Assembly: GCF_019635155.1 (NCBI RefSeq)
Contig: NZ_JAHBZY010000006.1
Location: 1-64,000 of the forward strand
From: Nitrosomonas sp.
GTDB taxonomy: Bacteria; Pseudomonadota; Gammaproteobacteria; Burkholderiales; Nitrosomonadaceae
Direction: 5' to 3'
Length of the DNA stretch: 64,000 bases
Made by a program: the position numbers and the translations under genes. The number at the start of each line of letters is the position of its first letter. The stretch's first letter is position 1. Below, in pieces: positions 47,011 to 57,010 of the stretch. The notes beneath the pieces were generated by a model that saw only the letters and a list, made by a program, of their open reading frames with translations, was not told the DNA's origin and searched no databases.

Positions 47011-48429
47011 CTATAAGCCGGTGTGCGACGCGACTACCGCGGCGATGACGCTTGCCAGCACTTCCGGCCTGGGTTTATCGGAATAATTGATGAGATTCGG
47101 GTTTTGCTCGACAAAACCGGTGTTGAATTTGCCGGCGCGGAATTGCGGGTGTTTCAGAATCTTCAAATAATACGGAATCGTGGTTTTGATGCCGAACAAT
47201 CCCATGTCGCGCAAGGCGCGCTGGCCACGCTTGATGACATCTTCCCAGGTTAAGGCGCTGACAATAACTTTCGCGACCATCGAATCATAATACGGTGGAA
47301 TTTCGTAACCGGTGTAAATCGCCGCATCGGTGCGTACGCCCGGGCCGCCGGGTGCGTAATAGCGCGAAATACGGCCAAAACTCGGCAGGAAATTGTTCTT
47401 CGGATCTTCGGCGTTGATGCGAAACTGGATCGCATAGCCGCGCCGCGCGATTTCTTCCTGTTTGAATCGCAGCGGTAAACCGGCGGCAACGCGGATTTGT
47501 TCTTCGACGATGTCGACGCCGGTGACGGTTTCGGTGATGGTGTGCTCGACCTGCACGCGTGTATTCATTTCCATAAAATAAAACCGGCCATCATCGTCGA
47601 GCAAAAATTCTACGGTTCCGGCGTTGGTATAGCCGACCGATTTCGCCGCGATCACCGCAAGACCGCCGAGATACTGGCGTTGCGCTTCGTCGAGCTGTGG
47701 TGATGGCGCAATTTCAATGAGTTTTTGATTGCGGCGTTGAATCGAGCAATCGCGTTCGTACAGATGAATCACATTGCCGTGATGATCGGCCAGTACTTGC
47801 ACCTCGATATGTTTCGGATTGACGACGCATTTTTCCAGAAACACATTGGCGCTACCGAAGGCCTTGGTCGCTTCGGAAATGACCCGGCTGTAATTGCGTT
47901 TTAATTCCTCGGCGTTGTCGCAGCGGCGAATACCGCGCCCGCCGCCGCCGGATGTTGCTTTCAACATTACTGGATAACCGATCTTTTCGGCAACTTGCGA
48001 GGCCTCGTCAATCGAATGCAAATTACCGTCCGATCCCGGTGTGACCGGTATGCCGGCAGCGATCATCGCGCTGCGTGCTTCGGTTTTATCGCCCATGCGA
48101 TGGATCACTTCCGGCTTGGGGCCGATGAAAATCAATCCACGTTCCTTGCATGCACGCGCGAATTGCGCATTCTCGGACAAGAATCCATAACCCGGATGCA
48201 CCGCATCGCAACCGATCGCTAATGCTAAATCGACTAATGCATGAATATTGAGATAACACGCCATCGGTTCACTGCCGATGCAATACGATTCGTCCGCTTT
48301 TTTAACATGCAGGGCAAAGCGGTCTGTTTCGGAATAGATGGCTACCGAGCGGATGCCCATTTCAGCACAGGTGCGAATGATGCGTACCGCAATTTCACCA
48401 CGATTGGCAATAAGAATTTTGCGTAACAT
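47011..48429 (-). CDS. pycA: Pyruvate carboxylase subunit A (biotin carboxylase)
   Basis: The 472-residue protein starts MLRKILIANRGEIAVR and has the ATP-grasp core GGGGRGIRR, the biotin carboxylase motif FYFMEMNTRVQVEHTITE and the C-terminal domain. It carboxylates biotin on its partner. A frame extends to 48459 but the ATG at 48429 fits the family start. AccC of acetyl-CoA carboxylase is the closest relative; pairing with a PycB-type gene instead of accB suggests the pyruvate carboxylase role. Confidence 0.9.
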   Translation of the reverse strand: MLRKILIANRGEIAVRIIRTCAEMGIRSVAIYSETDRFALHVKKADESYCIGSEPMACYLNIHALVDLALAIGCDAVHPGYGFLSENAQFARACKERGLIFIGPKPEVIHRMGDKTEARSAMIAAGIPVTPGSDGNLHSIDEASQVAEKIGYPVMLKATSGGGGRGIRRCDNAEELKRNYSRVISEATKAFGSANVFLEKCVVNPKHIEVQVLADHHGNVIHLYERDCSIQRRNQKLIEIAPSPQLDEAQRQYLGGLAVIAAKSVGYTNAGTVEFLLDDDGRFYFMEMNTRVQVEHTITETVTGVDIVEEQIRVAAGLPLRFKQEEIARRGYAIQFRINAEDPKNNFLPSFGRISRYYAPGGPGVRTDAAIYTGYEIPPYYDSMVAKVIVSALTWEDVIKRGQRALRDMGLFGIKTTIPYYLKILKHPQFRAGKFNTGFVEQNPNLINYSDKPRPEVLASVIAAVVASHTGL

Positions 48430-48766
48430 AAAGTTTAAGCGTTTAAATAATGATCGCACATATTCTACTCGATCAGTTCCACTATTTTATCCGACATTCT
48501 GCTTTACACCAGCCATCAACGATAAATCGTGATAAACCAGCCATTCGGGGCGGCGCTGAAATTAAATGTTAGCCGGTTGTATCTATTATAAAAAATATGA
48601 GATACCAAACAAATCCATAAAATGACATTTGTTTCTTAATCTGGCAAAACAGGAAATGGTATAAAATAAACGAAAAATATGAAACATATCGATCAATTAA
48701 ACATACACTTATTCTTCTCAGTATGTTAATCAAGCTTCGTTAACCAAGGTTTGTGGAACTATCATT
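48430..48766. other. Divergent intergenic region, pycA to S49 peptidase
   Basis: No gene was found. A TATAAA -10-like element lies near 48661 on the plus strand, with a weak -35 (TTAATC) 18 nt before it, a possible promoter for the peptidase gene. AT-rich. Confidence 0.4.
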
Positions 48767-49717
48767 ATGGCGGAACCGGAAGTAAAAAAAGAAAATTGGG
48801 AAAAAGATTTGTTGGAAAATCTTGCGCTATCGTCTTTGCGGGAACAGCAGCGGGCCCGTAGGTGGGGGATATTTTTTAAATTACTGACGTTCGGTTATCT
48901 ATTCATATTGTTGTTTGTCGGGATGGGCTGGATCGAAGATGGAAAAGTACGGATCGCGGAGAAACATACGGCGATTATCGACTTGGAGGGAATGATTGTT
49001 CCCAATGGTATGAGCAGCGCCGACAAGATCAATGCGAGCTTGCGTTCGGCGTTTGAGGACAAGAGTACTAAAGGCGTGATTCTGCGCATTAACAGTCCCG
49101 GAGGAAGCCCTGTTCAAGCGGGACATATCAATGATGAGATTCGCCGCTTGCGTGCTAAATATCCGGAAATTCCGGTTTATGCAGTGGTCAGTGACATCTG
49201 TGCATCCGGTGGTTATTATGTGGCTGCTGCTGCGGATCAAATTTATGTTGATAAAGCGAGTTTGATCGGATCAATCGGTGTCTTGATGGATGGTTTTGGT
49301 TTTACCGGCACATTGGAGAAGCTGGGCGTTGAACGGCGGTTATTGACTGCCGGTGAGAATAAAGGGTTTCTCGATCCTTTTTCACCGCTGGATCCGGCTC
49401 AAAAAGCGCATGCGGCCACTTTGTTGCGAGAGATACACGAGCAATTTATTCACGTTGTGAAATCGGGCAGAGGGGAACGCCTGAAAGACGCGCCGGAATT
49501 GTATAGTGGAATTGTTTGGACTGGACAGAGAAGCATCGATTTGGGGCTTGCGGATGCGCTGGGTAGCGCGGACTATGTTGCCCGCGAAGTGATCAAAGCG
49601 GAAACCCTTGTGGATTTTTCACCGCGTGAAGGATTGTCGGATGTATTTGCTAAACGATTCAGTCAAATTGCATTGAATTTATTGTCTGAGAGTGGCGGAT
49701 TCTGGACGCTCAAGTGA
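48767..49717 (+). CDS. sppA: S49-family signal peptide peptidase (SppA-type)
   Basis: The 316-residue protein has one N-terminal membrane helix (about 36-57) and an S49 domain with the nucleophile Ser 147 (ICASGGYYVAAAAD) and a general-base Lys near 199. It is the short, single-domain form. It should degrade cleaved signal peptides in the inner membrane. It stands alone between two divergently or convergently placed genes. Confidence 0.92.
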   Translation: MAEPEVKKENWEKDLLENLALSSLREQQRARRWGIFFKLLTFGYLFILLFVGMGWIEDGKVRIAEKHTAIIDLEGMIVPNGMSSADKINASLRSAFEDKSTKGVILRINSPGGSPVQAGHINDEIRRLRAKYPEIPVYAVVSDICASGGYYVAAAADQIYVDKASLIGSIGVLMDGFGFTGTLEKLGVERRLLTAGENKGFLDPFSPLDPAQKAHAATLLREIHEQFIHVVKSGRGERLKDAPELYSGIVWTGQRSIDLGLADALGSADYVAREVIKAETLVDFSPREGLSDVFAKRFSQIALNLLSESGGFWTLK

Positions 49718-49830
49718 TTTGATTCGTTTAGGGACGTTCTGAAAAATGATTGCATTTGGTCACGTTGCGTTGAAATCGGACTTGGAATGCTTGCTTTTTC
49801 ACCTGATTTTACCTTTCTGACGATCAATGG

Positions 49831-50727
49831 CTAGTTTCCACTGATTATTTCCGTCAATGTGCGTTGAACACCGGTTTGCCAATCGGATAATTGCAACCCC
49901 ATCGCTTGTTTCAGTTTACCGGTATCCAGGCGGGAGTTGAACGGACGCTGGGCGGGTAGTGGAAATTCGCTGGTTGGTATGGGTTGCAAGCTGCCGGAGT
50001 GAACTTTCAGAGGATAGTTTGAAGCTTCTGCTCCTGCCAGGATGACCTGGGCGTATTCAAACCAAGAAGTATAGCCGTTTGCAGTCAAATGATAGATGCC
50101 GTTTGCCAGTGGTTGGCGCCCGGGCAGCAGCGCGTATGCGGTGATATCGGCAATCAATTCCGCGCCGGTCGGTGACCCGATTTGGTCGTTTACGATTTTG
50201 AGCGAATCACGCTGCTGCGCCAGACGCAGAATGGTTTTTATAAAATTGTTGCCGAAAGTTGCATAGACCCAGCTGGTACGAAAAATCAAATGCGAGCAGC
50301 CCGATGCGTGGATGTGTTGCTCGCCTTCAAGCTTGGTTTGACCATAAACATTCAAAGGCTCCGGAGGATCGGTTTCAACAAACGGCCGATCGCCACTGCC
50401 GTTGAACACATAATCAGTTGAGTAGTGGACGAGCCGGGCGTTTAAATGGCTGGCTTCTTGCGCCAGCAATCCAGGTGCCTCGGCGTTCAGAGTACGGGCC
50501 AGTGCCGGTTCCTGTTCGGCTTTGTCGACTGCAGTGTAGGCGGCGGCATTGACAATGATATTGGGTTTTAAGGTCCTAATGGTGCGTTGGATTCCGGAAA
50601 GATCGCGGAAATCGCCGCAATAATCGGTACTGTTTGAACTAAGCGCGATGAGATCGCCTAACGGTGTCAGGCTGCGCTGTAATTCCCAACCGACCTGACC
50701 ATTTTTGCCGAACAACAGAATTTTCAT
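49831..50727 (-). CDS. rfbD: dTDP-4-dehydrorhamnose reductase
   Basis: The 298-residue extended SDR has an NAD(P) site GKNGQVGWEL near residue 7 and the YGQTKLEGE catalytic Tyr-Lys near 127. It makes dTDP-L-rhamnose, the sugar donor for lipopolysaccharide or exopolysaccharide. The start at ATG 50727 is preferred to an open extension to 50775. It follows rfbB with one base between stop and start. rfbA and rfbC are absent from the window. Confidence 0.93.
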   Translation of the reverse strand: MKILLFGKNGQVGWELQRSLTPLGDLIALSSNSTDYCGDFRDLSGIQRTIRTLKPNIIVNAAAYTAVDKAEQEPALARTLNAEAPGLLAQEASHLNARLVHYSTDYVFNGSGDRPFVETDPPEPLNVYGQTKLEGEQHIHASGCSHLIFRTSWVYATFGNNFIKTILRLAQQRDSLKIVNDQIGSPTGAELIADITAYALLPGRQPLANGIYHLTANGYTSWFEYAQVILAGAEASNYPLKVHSGSLQPIPTSEFPLPAQRPFNSRLDTGKLKQAMGLQLSDWQTGVQRTLTEIISGN

Positions 50728-50728
50728 G

Positions 50729-51784
50729 CTATTGTCGGCCGTGATAGTTTTTTTCCAGCCATGTCCGGTATGCACCGGTCTGGATATCCGCGATCCACTG
50801 CGGATGATTCAAATACCAAGCAACGGTTTTACGAATCCCGGTATCGAAGGTCTCAGCCGGTTTCCAATTCAATTCCCGTTCTATTTTTTGTGCATTAATC
50901 GCATAGCGCCGGTCATGACCTGGCCGGTCTTTAACATAGGTAATCAAATGCTGGAAGTTGGAACCGGGGCGATATTCCTCTAATAATGCGCAAATCGTTT
51001 GTACGATTTCGATATTGGCCTTTTCGTTCCAACCGCCGATGTTGTAGGTTTCGCCGGGTATGCCGGCCTCCAGTACGCGGCGGATAGCCCGGCAATGATC
51101 GGTGACATACAACCAATCGCGGATTTGCAAACCATCCCCATATACAGGTAACGATTTCCCCGCTAACGCATTGGCAATCATTAGCGGGATCAATTTTTCC
51201 GGGAACTGGAAAGGACCGTAATTATTTGAACAGTTGGTTGTCAGTACCGGTATTCCGTAGGTATGGAAATAAGCGCGCACTAAATGATCGCTGGAAGCTT
51301 TGCTGGCTGAGTAGGGGCTGTTGGGTTGATAACCGTGTGTTTCGGTAAACGCCGGGTCGTTTTTCTCTAATGTGCCGTACACCTCATCGGTGGAAACATG
51401 CAGAAAACGGAAATTGGCCCGGGAACCGGATTCCAATCCAAACCAATAAGACCGGACCGACTCCAGCAGGCGGAAGGTGCCAAGGATATTGGTTTGAATA
51501 AAGTCTTCCGGTCCATGAATTGAGCGATCCACGTGACTTTCCGCAGCCATGTTGATGATCGCGCGCGGTTGATGTTCATTCAAAAGCCGCGATATCAGTT
51601 GCGTATCTCCGATATCGCCCTGTACGAAAATATGCCGCGAATCCTCGGATATGGATGATAGATTCTGCAAATTGCCGGCGTACGTCAATTTGTCGAGATT
51701 GATGATTGGTTCGTCGGATTGTGCTAACCAATCCAGTACAAAATTACTACCGATGAATCCGGCACCTCCGGTAATTATGATCAT
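50729..51784 (-). CDS. rfbB: dTDP-glucose 4,6-dehydratase
   Basis: The 351-residue extended SDR has [12 protein letters not shown] at the N terminus and the catalytic [19 protein letters not shown] carries the acid-base residues. It dehydrates dTDP-glucose to the 4-keto-6-deoxy sugar, the first committed step to dTDP-rhamnose. It is translated just before rfbD, so these two steps are coupled. Confidence 0.95.
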   Translation of the reverse strand: MIIITGGAGFIGSNFVLDWLAQSDEPIINLDKLTYAGNLQNLSSISEDSRHIFVQGDIGDTQLISRLLNEHQPRAIINMAAESHVDRSIHGPEDFIQTNILGTFRLLESVRSYWFGLESGSRANFRFLHVSTDEVYGTLEKNDPAFTETHGYQPNSPYSASKASSDHLVRAYFHTYGIPVLTTNCSNNYGPFQFPEKLIPLMIANALAGKSLPVYGDGLQIRDWLYVTDHCRAIRRVLEAGIPGETYNIGGWNEKANIEIVQTICALLEEYRPGSNFQHLITYVKDRPGHDRRYAINAQKIERELNWKPAETFDTGIRKTVAWYLNHPQWIADIQTGAYRTWLEKNYHGRQ

Positions 51785-51860
51785 TCGAATTTCCTGGAAG
51801 AATAAGTTGGTTTCTTAAAGGTTATGATGAAGTGTATGATGCCTTGCTATCGTACTATCT

Positions 51861-53219
51861 TTATTCATGATTCCAAATCGGTACTATTCCGATGTCATTC
51901 GATTTTACTTGGAATTCGCAATCGATACCGATTCCCGGCACCCATATAAGTTGCTCATTACAAAATAATAATGGCATGATTTGCCGCCGCCAGGGTGGTA
52001 TGGATGCTTCCTGTAACAGATTCTTCAAGTTTCTTCGGGGGCGATTGCAAGCGGGTTTGAAATACTCTCCGCCTTGCCGTGTTCGTATTGTAATCCGTTC
52101 ATTGGCTATTTTTTGTTGATCAATGCCTTGGTTTTTTATGCGCATAAACATAATCTTGCTTTTTATAGGGTCGAGTGTTAATTCCGCTTCTCCATGCCAG
52201 CAATATTGGCAGTACTGTGGGGTTGCGACTGAAGCGTGTTTGGTTAAAACGTGAACGAGCCCTTGGTAGCAACGGATCTCAGCATGGCCAAAATGGATAT
52301 GGATTTGACGATCGACTTGGGCTGACAACAACTGCCGCAAAATATCTTCTAATTTTACCGAACTGGGAAGCGGAATATTGTGTCGAGACAGGTGATAACG
52401 CAGAAGATTTTTGGCGCGAGTATAGCTTAGTGCTCGCAAATTTTCGAGGGAGAGTTTACCTGAGATCAGACAATAGTCATGATCGATTTCTGCCAACTCA
52501 TCAAGTAGCAAAGAAGCTTCTGATAAGTGACGGCTGGTACGGAGTAATGTTTTGGCATAGCTCGGGTAGCGTTTTTTTAGAACAGGGAAGATCTCATGGC
52601 GCAGGAAGTTCCGATTGATTGCGATATCGTCGTTGCTCTCATCATGAATCCAATCAAGCTGATTTTGCCGTGCGTACGTTTCTATTTGTTCTCGCGAGAC
52701 ATTCAATAGCGGCCGCAGCAGCTGCGAAGTGGATGCGGCGGATTGTTTTCTAATCAAAGGCATGCCGCTCAAACCTTTAATGCCGGCGCCGCGTAGCAAT
52801 TGCAACAAAAGTGTTTCAGCTTGATCGTCCAGATGCTGCGCCAATACGATATAGTCGGTTGGTATCTGATCGAATACGCGATAACGTTCTTCCCGCGCGA
52901 TGGCTTCGAGACTGGTGCCGGTTTTTTTATGAATCTTCAAATATGCGACATGAATGGAAATGCCATGGCGATGACAAAGATTACAACAAAACTGACTCCA
53001 GTGCATTGCGTTGCGGCTGATGCCATGATTGACATGAACCGCATAGAGTGAAAAAGGTATTTTCCCGGAGAGTTTGGAAAGCAAATGCAGCAAAACAACG
53101 GAATCAACGCCACCGCTTAAAGCAATGGTTAATCGGCTATCGGGTTTGATATGTGCATGTAGTGCTTCTTGAACATTACACAGCAAGCTATTCGACTTTG
53201 ACTTCCTTAAATGCGCCAT
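51861..53219 (-). CDS. tilS: tRNA(Ile)-lysidine synthase
   Basis: The 452-residue N-type ATP pyrophosphatase has the PP-loop SGGVDS at 35-40, the lysidine synthase central domain and the C-terminal tRNA-binding domain. It turns the CAU anticodon of the minor isoleucine tRNA into lysidine-AU, which converts its identity from Met to Ile. Two CAU tRNAs lie in this window and one or both may be its substrate. Its start overlaps the end of accA by 32 nt. Confidence 0.95.
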   Translation of the reverse strand: MAHLRKSKSNSLLCNVQEALHAHIKPDSRLTIALSGGVDSVVLLHLLSKLSGKIPFSLYAVHVNHGISRNAMHWSQFCCNLCHRHGISIHVAYLKIHKKTGTSLEAIAREERYRVFDQIPTDYIVLAQHLDDQAETLLLQLLRGAGIKGLSGMPLIRKQSAASTSQLLRPLLNVSREQIETYARQNQLDWIHDESNDDIAINRNFLRHEIFPVLKKRYPSYAKTLLRTSRHLSEASLLLDELAEIDHDYCLISGKLSLENLRALSYTRAKNLLRYHLSRHNIPLPSSVKLEDILRQLLSAQVDRQIHIHFGHAEIRCYQGLVHVLTKHASVATPQYCQYCWHGEAELTLDPIKSKIMFMRIKNQGIDQQKIANERITIRTRQGGEYFKPACNRPRRNLKNLLQEASIPPWRRQIMPLLFCNEQLIWVPGIGIDCEFQVKSNDIGIVPIWNHE

Positions 53220-54156
53220 ATGTCATCAGCCGATCCAGGCGCCTCTCCAGCAGCGTTTCAATGGGTTGATCTTGGAGTTTACGCAGAGATTCTTGTAAAA
53301 CATTTTTTACGGATTGCATGATTGCCGGATAATCACGGTGTGCGCCTCCTATGGGTTCGGCGATGATGCTGTCGATTAAATTCACCGCTTTTAACCGATC
53401 GGCGGTAATGCCCATGATCTCCGCAGCTTCCGGCGCTTTGTCGGCACTTTTCCATAAAATGGATGCGCAGCCTTCGGGAGATATCACCGAGTAAGTCGCA
53501 TACTGCAGCATGTGAATGACATCACCGACCGCGACCGCCAAAGCACCGCCTGAGCCGCCTTCGCCAATAATGACGCAGATAACTGGAACACGCAATTCTG
53601 CCAGAACGTATAGATTCTTGCCGATAGCTTCCGATTGTCCGCGTTCTTCAGCGTCAATACCGGGATAAGCGCCAGGAGTATCGATAAAAGTAATGAGCGG
53701 AATTGAAAATTTTTCAGCTAAGCGCATTAGGCGCAGTGCTTTGCGATAGCCTTCCGGTTTGGGCATACCGAAGTTGCGATAAATTTTTTCCCGGGTATCT
53801 CGTCCTTTCTGATGACCGATCACCATCACGGTTTGACCGTTGAATCTTGCCAAACCGCCGGCAATGGCGTGATCGTCAGCAAAATTACGGTCGCCGTGCA
53901 GCTCTTCAAAATCGGTAAATAAATGCTCAATATAATCGAGTGTATAGGGCCGCTGCGGGTGCCGCGCGACTTGCGAAATTTGCCATGGCGTCAGCTTGGT
54001 GTATACATTTTTCGTTAGAGAAAGGCTTTTGGCTTGTAAACGAGCGATTTCGGCTGAAATATCGAGCGCTGAATCGCTTTGCGCAAAGCGTAATTCTTCG
54101 ATTTTCGATTCAAATTCCGCAATATTCTGCTCAAATTCCAGAAAAGTGATTTTCAT
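53188..54156 (-). CDS. accA: Acetyl-CoA carboxylase carboxyltransferase subunit alpha
   Basis: The 322-residue protein starts [23 protein letters not shown] and has the crotonase-like carboxyltransferase core ([63 protein letters not shown]). It pairs with AccD to make malonyl-CoA. The ATG at 54156 fits the family start; an upstream in-frame ATG at 54177 is less likely. Overlap with tilS indicates co-translation, a common pairing. Confidence 0.96.
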   Translation of the reverse strand: MKITFLEFEQNIAEFESKIEELRFAQSDSALDISAEIARLQAKSLSLTKNVYTKLTPWQISQVARHPQRPYTLDYIEHLFTDFEELHGDRNFADDHAIAGGLARFNGQTVMVIGHQKGRDTREKIYRNFGMPKPEGYRKALRLMRLAEKFSIPLITFIDTPGAYPGIDAEERGQSEAIGKNLYVLAELRVPVICVIIGEGGSGGALAVAVGDVIHMLQYATYSVISPEGCASILWKSADKAPEAAEIMGITADRLKAVNLIDSIIAEPIGGAHRDYPAIMQSVKNVLQESLRKLQDQPIETLLERRLDRLMTYGAFKEVKVE

Positions 54157-54341
54157 GTGAACTAGGGAAAAATCCAAAAGTGTGATGATACAGGATTTGT
54201 AAATAAATCTGCATGGCGAGTAAAACGAAATCGGGCGATTTCGTTTATCTGGTTTAATGAGGTTATTCCAGTAAAATGAATTCGTTCCGGGTACAGTAGA
54301 ATTGTTCTTTATTCGTGTTAATTATCAAGGAGCAACTTGGG

Positions 54342-54857
54342 ATGAAACGACGCACATTTCTTCAACAGATTGCTGTGCTACCAATTTTATCGACGTGGTT
54401 ACCTATTCGAGTGTTTGCAAGCGATATCGCACAGGGGACGGTTCAGCCGCTAAAAAAACCTCATCATGCATGGCGTGAAATTTTATCGCCTGAGGCATTT
54501 CAGGTGCTATTCGAGGAGCATACCGAGGAACCGGGCAGCAGCGTGCTGAATGGCGAGTACCGGGAAGGCACCTATATTTGTGCCGCGTGTTATTTGCCAC
54601 TATTTGAGAGCGCGCATAAATATGAAAGTGGCACCGGATGGCCAAGTTTTACTCAGCCGATAGCCGGACATATCGGAACCAAGCGTGACTATTCATTAAT
54701 CTTTTTACGTACCGAATATCATTGCGCCCGTTGTGGCGGACATCAAGGGCACGTGTTTAAAGATGGACCGTCACCACGAGGTGAACGATGGTGTAATAAT
54801 GGAGTGGCGCTACAGTTTGTATTGCAGTCTGAGCCTTTACCCGGATTGAGAAGCTGA
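54342..54857 (+). CDS. msrB: Exported methionine-R-sulfoxide reductase MsrB
   Basis: The 171-residue protein starts MKRRTFLQQIAVLPILSTWLPIRVFAS, a twin-arginine-like signal peptide, followed by the MsrB fold with zinc cysteines in ICAACY and CARCGGHQGH and the catalytic Cys in ERWCNNGVALQF. It reduces oxidised methionine in exported proteins. AAGGAG precedes the ATG at 54342; a longer frame from 54315 would bury the signal peptide and is rejected. No msrA is adjacent. Confidence 0.88.
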   Translation: MKRRTFLQQIAVLPILSTWLPIRVFASDIAQGTVQPLKKPHHAWREILSPEAFQVLFEEHTEEPGSSVLNGEYREGTYICAACYLPLFESAHKYESGTGWPSFTQPIAGHIGTKRDYSLIFLRTEYHCARCGGHQGHVFKDGPSPRGERWCNNGVALQFVLQSEPLPGLRS

Positions 54858-54955
54858 GGTTGTAGTTGTTATAAGGTGCTGAGAATTTGTTTAGGGTTAT
54901 TCCGCGCGCCTTCGTTTGAAAATATTATAAAAAACTGTAAGGGATTCAATACTAA

Positions 54956-56080
54956 ATGATGGAAACGATTTCTCTCGGAGGTTTGACCCCGAAAGTTTTT
55001 TTGCGTGATTATTGGCATAAGCAGCCGCTATTGATAAGAAATGCACTTCCCGGTTTTAAAGGTTTGCTGTCGCGCGATGAGTTGATTTCGCTGGCGTGCT
55101 GTGAAGATGCTCAATCACGTTTGGTTGTTCAGAAAAACGGTCAATGGCGGCTTAAACATGGACCGCTCAATGATCAGGATTTTACAAGATTACCCAAAAA
55201 ACAATGGACTCTGTTAGTCCAGGATGTGAATCACTTTCTTCCATCGGCCCGGGAGTTGTTATCCAGGTTTCGCTTTATTCCCCATGCGCGATTGGATGAT
55301 TTGATGGTGAGCTATGCACCGAAGGGGGGCGGCATTGGGCCGCATTTTGATTCTTACGATGTTTTTTTATTACAAGGGCAGGGATCAAGGCGTTGGCAGG
55401 TATCGGCTCAGTTGGATGATGCTTTCGTTGAGAATGCGCCGCTCCGTATACTGAAGAATTTTTATCTGGAGCAGGAATGGGTGCTGGAAACAGGCGATAT
55501 GCTCTACTTGCCTCCCAAGTACGCACATAATGGTATTGCGGAAGATGATTGCATGACGTATTCGATTGGTTTTCGTGCACCCAGTTATGAAGAGTTGCTG
55601 ACGCAATTTCTGGTTTTTCTGCAAGATCGGATTTCAGCGGAGGGGCGGTATTCGGATCCTGACCTGCAATTGCAATCCCATCCATCCATTTTGAGCGCAG
55701 CAATGTTGTCGCAGGTACAAATGATACTGCGGAAAATTAAATGGAATCGGAATGATATAGAAGATTTTCTTGGAATTTATCTTTCGGAGCCAAAGTCACA
55801 TGTTTTTTTTGAGCAGCCTGCAGAGCCGATGCGGTTGCGTGATTTTATTCAATTAGTTTGTAAAAACGGTATAGAACTTGATTTGAGAAGTAGAATGTTA
55901 TGTGTTCGCAATAAATTTTTCCTCAATGGTGAGGTTTTTTCTGGGAGTGTCGAGGCGTATCGGATATTAATAAAACTTGCGGATAATTATGAATTGACGG
56001 CGATCAAAAACATGGATGATGAAACCGGGGGAATCCTCTATCAATGGTATATGAATGGTTACATTAATCTGAAGAATTAA
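54956..56080 (+). CDS. JmjC-type ribosomal oxygenase (RoxA/YcfD-like)
   Basis: The 374-residue protein has the cupin JmjC iron site His 130, Asp 132 (GPHFDSYDVF) and a distal His 191 (YLPPKYAHNG) plus a C-terminal winged helix. Bacterial members hydroxylate an arginine of ribosomal protein L16. Two adjacent ATGs at 54956 and 54959 are equally usable. It stands alone downstream of msrB. Confidence 0.9.
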   Translation: MMETISLGGLTPKVFLRDYWHKQPLLIRNALPGFKGLLSRDELISLACCEDAQSRLVVQKNGQWRLKHGPLNDQDFTRLPKKQWTLLVQDVNHFLPSARELLSRFRFIPHARLDDLMVSYAPKGGGIGPHFDSYDVFLLQGQGSRRWQVSAQLDDAFVENAPLRILKNFYLEQEWVLETGDMLYLPPKYAHNGIAEDDCMTYSIGFRAPSYEELLTQFLVFLQDRISAEGRYSDPDLQLQSHPSILSAAMLSQVQMILRKIKWNRNDIEDFLGIYLSEPKSHVFFEQPAEPMRLRDFIQLVCKNGIELDLRSRMLCVRNKFFLNGEVFSGSVEAYRILIKLADNYELTAIKNMDDETGGILYQWYMNGYINLKN

Positions 56081-56211
56081 TTCCTTATAATATTTTATTG
56101 ATGATGCGATGTATCATCAAATGGATGATTGGCATAGTGTTAAATTTGTATAATCCGGAAAGTTCGATTATCCTATCGGCGTAAACCAAAATGGAAAACA
56201 TGGGAGATTAA

Positions 56212-56361
56212 ATGCTGAGATTTTCACTTGTGGCGCTTGCTTTCGCGATATTGACTTTAAGTGCATGTGAAGGAAAGAAAAGTCTTGATGGTTATCCGAT
56301 GGATAAACCGCCTCCATCAGCTTATGCACCAAGAGATTCTGAGCCTGAAGAATTGAAATAA
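56212..56361 (+). CDS. Small lipoprotein, 49 residues
   Basis: A short frame encodes MLRFSLVALAFAILTLSAC, a lipoprotein signal peptide ending at the lipobox LSAC, and then a 30-residue charged, proline-rich tail (EGKKSLDGYPMDKPPPSAY...). GGGAGA precedes the start. Similar short lipoproteins (LptM-like) help LptD assembly in other bacteria; that role here is a guess. Its signal peptide resembles that of the next gene. Confidence 0.6.
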   Translation: MLRFSLVALAFAILTLSACEGKKSLDGYPMDKPPPSAYAPRDSEPEELK

Positions 56362-56697
56362 ACAGGACAAACAGAATTGATAAGCCCAAAAGTCACGAAC
56401 TCTCTTTTTTGAGAGTTTGCGATCAGTTGATCGATAGCTTAAACGTAAGGATTCTGATTACATTTAATATCGATCAAACTCTTGAAGTTCCTTTTTAACC
56501 TAGAGTACAGAAGTTGAAAATGGACTTGCAGAAAAAAGGAAGTCATTTAAATAGATATTACTTATCTAAGCGATGTAATCCTTAAGAGCAGATATCTTCC
56601 GAGTAACTTTCCATTAAGCATATGAATACGCTTGGTGGTTGTTTAAATTCGTTATATACTGCAAAACTTTTAAGAACTTTTATAAGGAAAATTTACA
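56362..56697. other. Intergenic region between two small lipoprotein genes
   Basis: No gene seen. It has a hairpin AACTCTC/GAGAGTT around TTTTTT at 56398-56417 and a short palindrome CGATCA/TGATCG immediately after. Neither has a T-run of the usual terminator type. Confidence 0.5.
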
Positions 56698-56919
56698 ATG
56701 AAATACTCACTTCTGGCTGCTGCATTGTTTGCCTTGACCTTATCTGCGTGTGGTGGTGCAAAAAATCAAGCGTTACCTGAAACTGAAAGAGAAAATTATG
56801 AAAGAGCCCTCCGCGGGGAAGATCCTGACTGTCCTCATGGAATCGATGCGAATGGCAACTGCTTGAAAGAAGGTGCGGATGCTCGTCCTTATGGTGGAAC
56901 AAGCAAACCAGGACATTAA
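56698..56919 (+). CDS. Small lipoprotein, 73 residues
   Basis: The protein begins MKYSLLAAALFALTLSAC, a lipoprotein signal with lipobox LSAC, followed by an acidic mature part with a DPDCPHGIDANGNC segment that could bind a metal or form a disulfide. I do not recognise a family. AAGGAAAATTTACA precedes the ATG. It ends before a strong terminator shared with bamC. Confidence 0.65.
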   Translation: MKYSLLAAALFALTLSACGGAKNQALPETERENYERALRGEDPDCPHGIDANGNCLKEGADARPYGGTSKPGH

Positions 56920-56950
56920 TTGATAGCGAAGTAAGCCGCTCATCATAATA

Positions 56951-56978
56951 AAAAACCGCCTAACAAGGCGGTTTTTTA
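56951..56978. terminator. Bidirectional Rho-independent terminator
   Basis: AAAAACCGCC (56951-56960) pairs perfectly with GGCGGTTTTT (56967-56976) around 6 nt, with A- and T-runs on the two sides, so it works for the small lipoprotein gene and for bamC. Confidence 0.9.
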
Positions 56979-57010
56979 TTTCTTATCTCGCTGAATCGAT
57001 ACATTGTTTT

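Noticed and set aside
56168-56389. Minus-strand frame opposite the 49-residue lipoprotein
   Set aside because: The plus-strand frame has a clear lipoprotein signal and a ribosome-binding site; the minus frame is its shadow.
56398-56417. Terminator for the 49-residue lipoprotein gene
   Set aside because: The hairpin has its T-run in the loop and none after the stem, so it does not fit a Rho-independent terminator.
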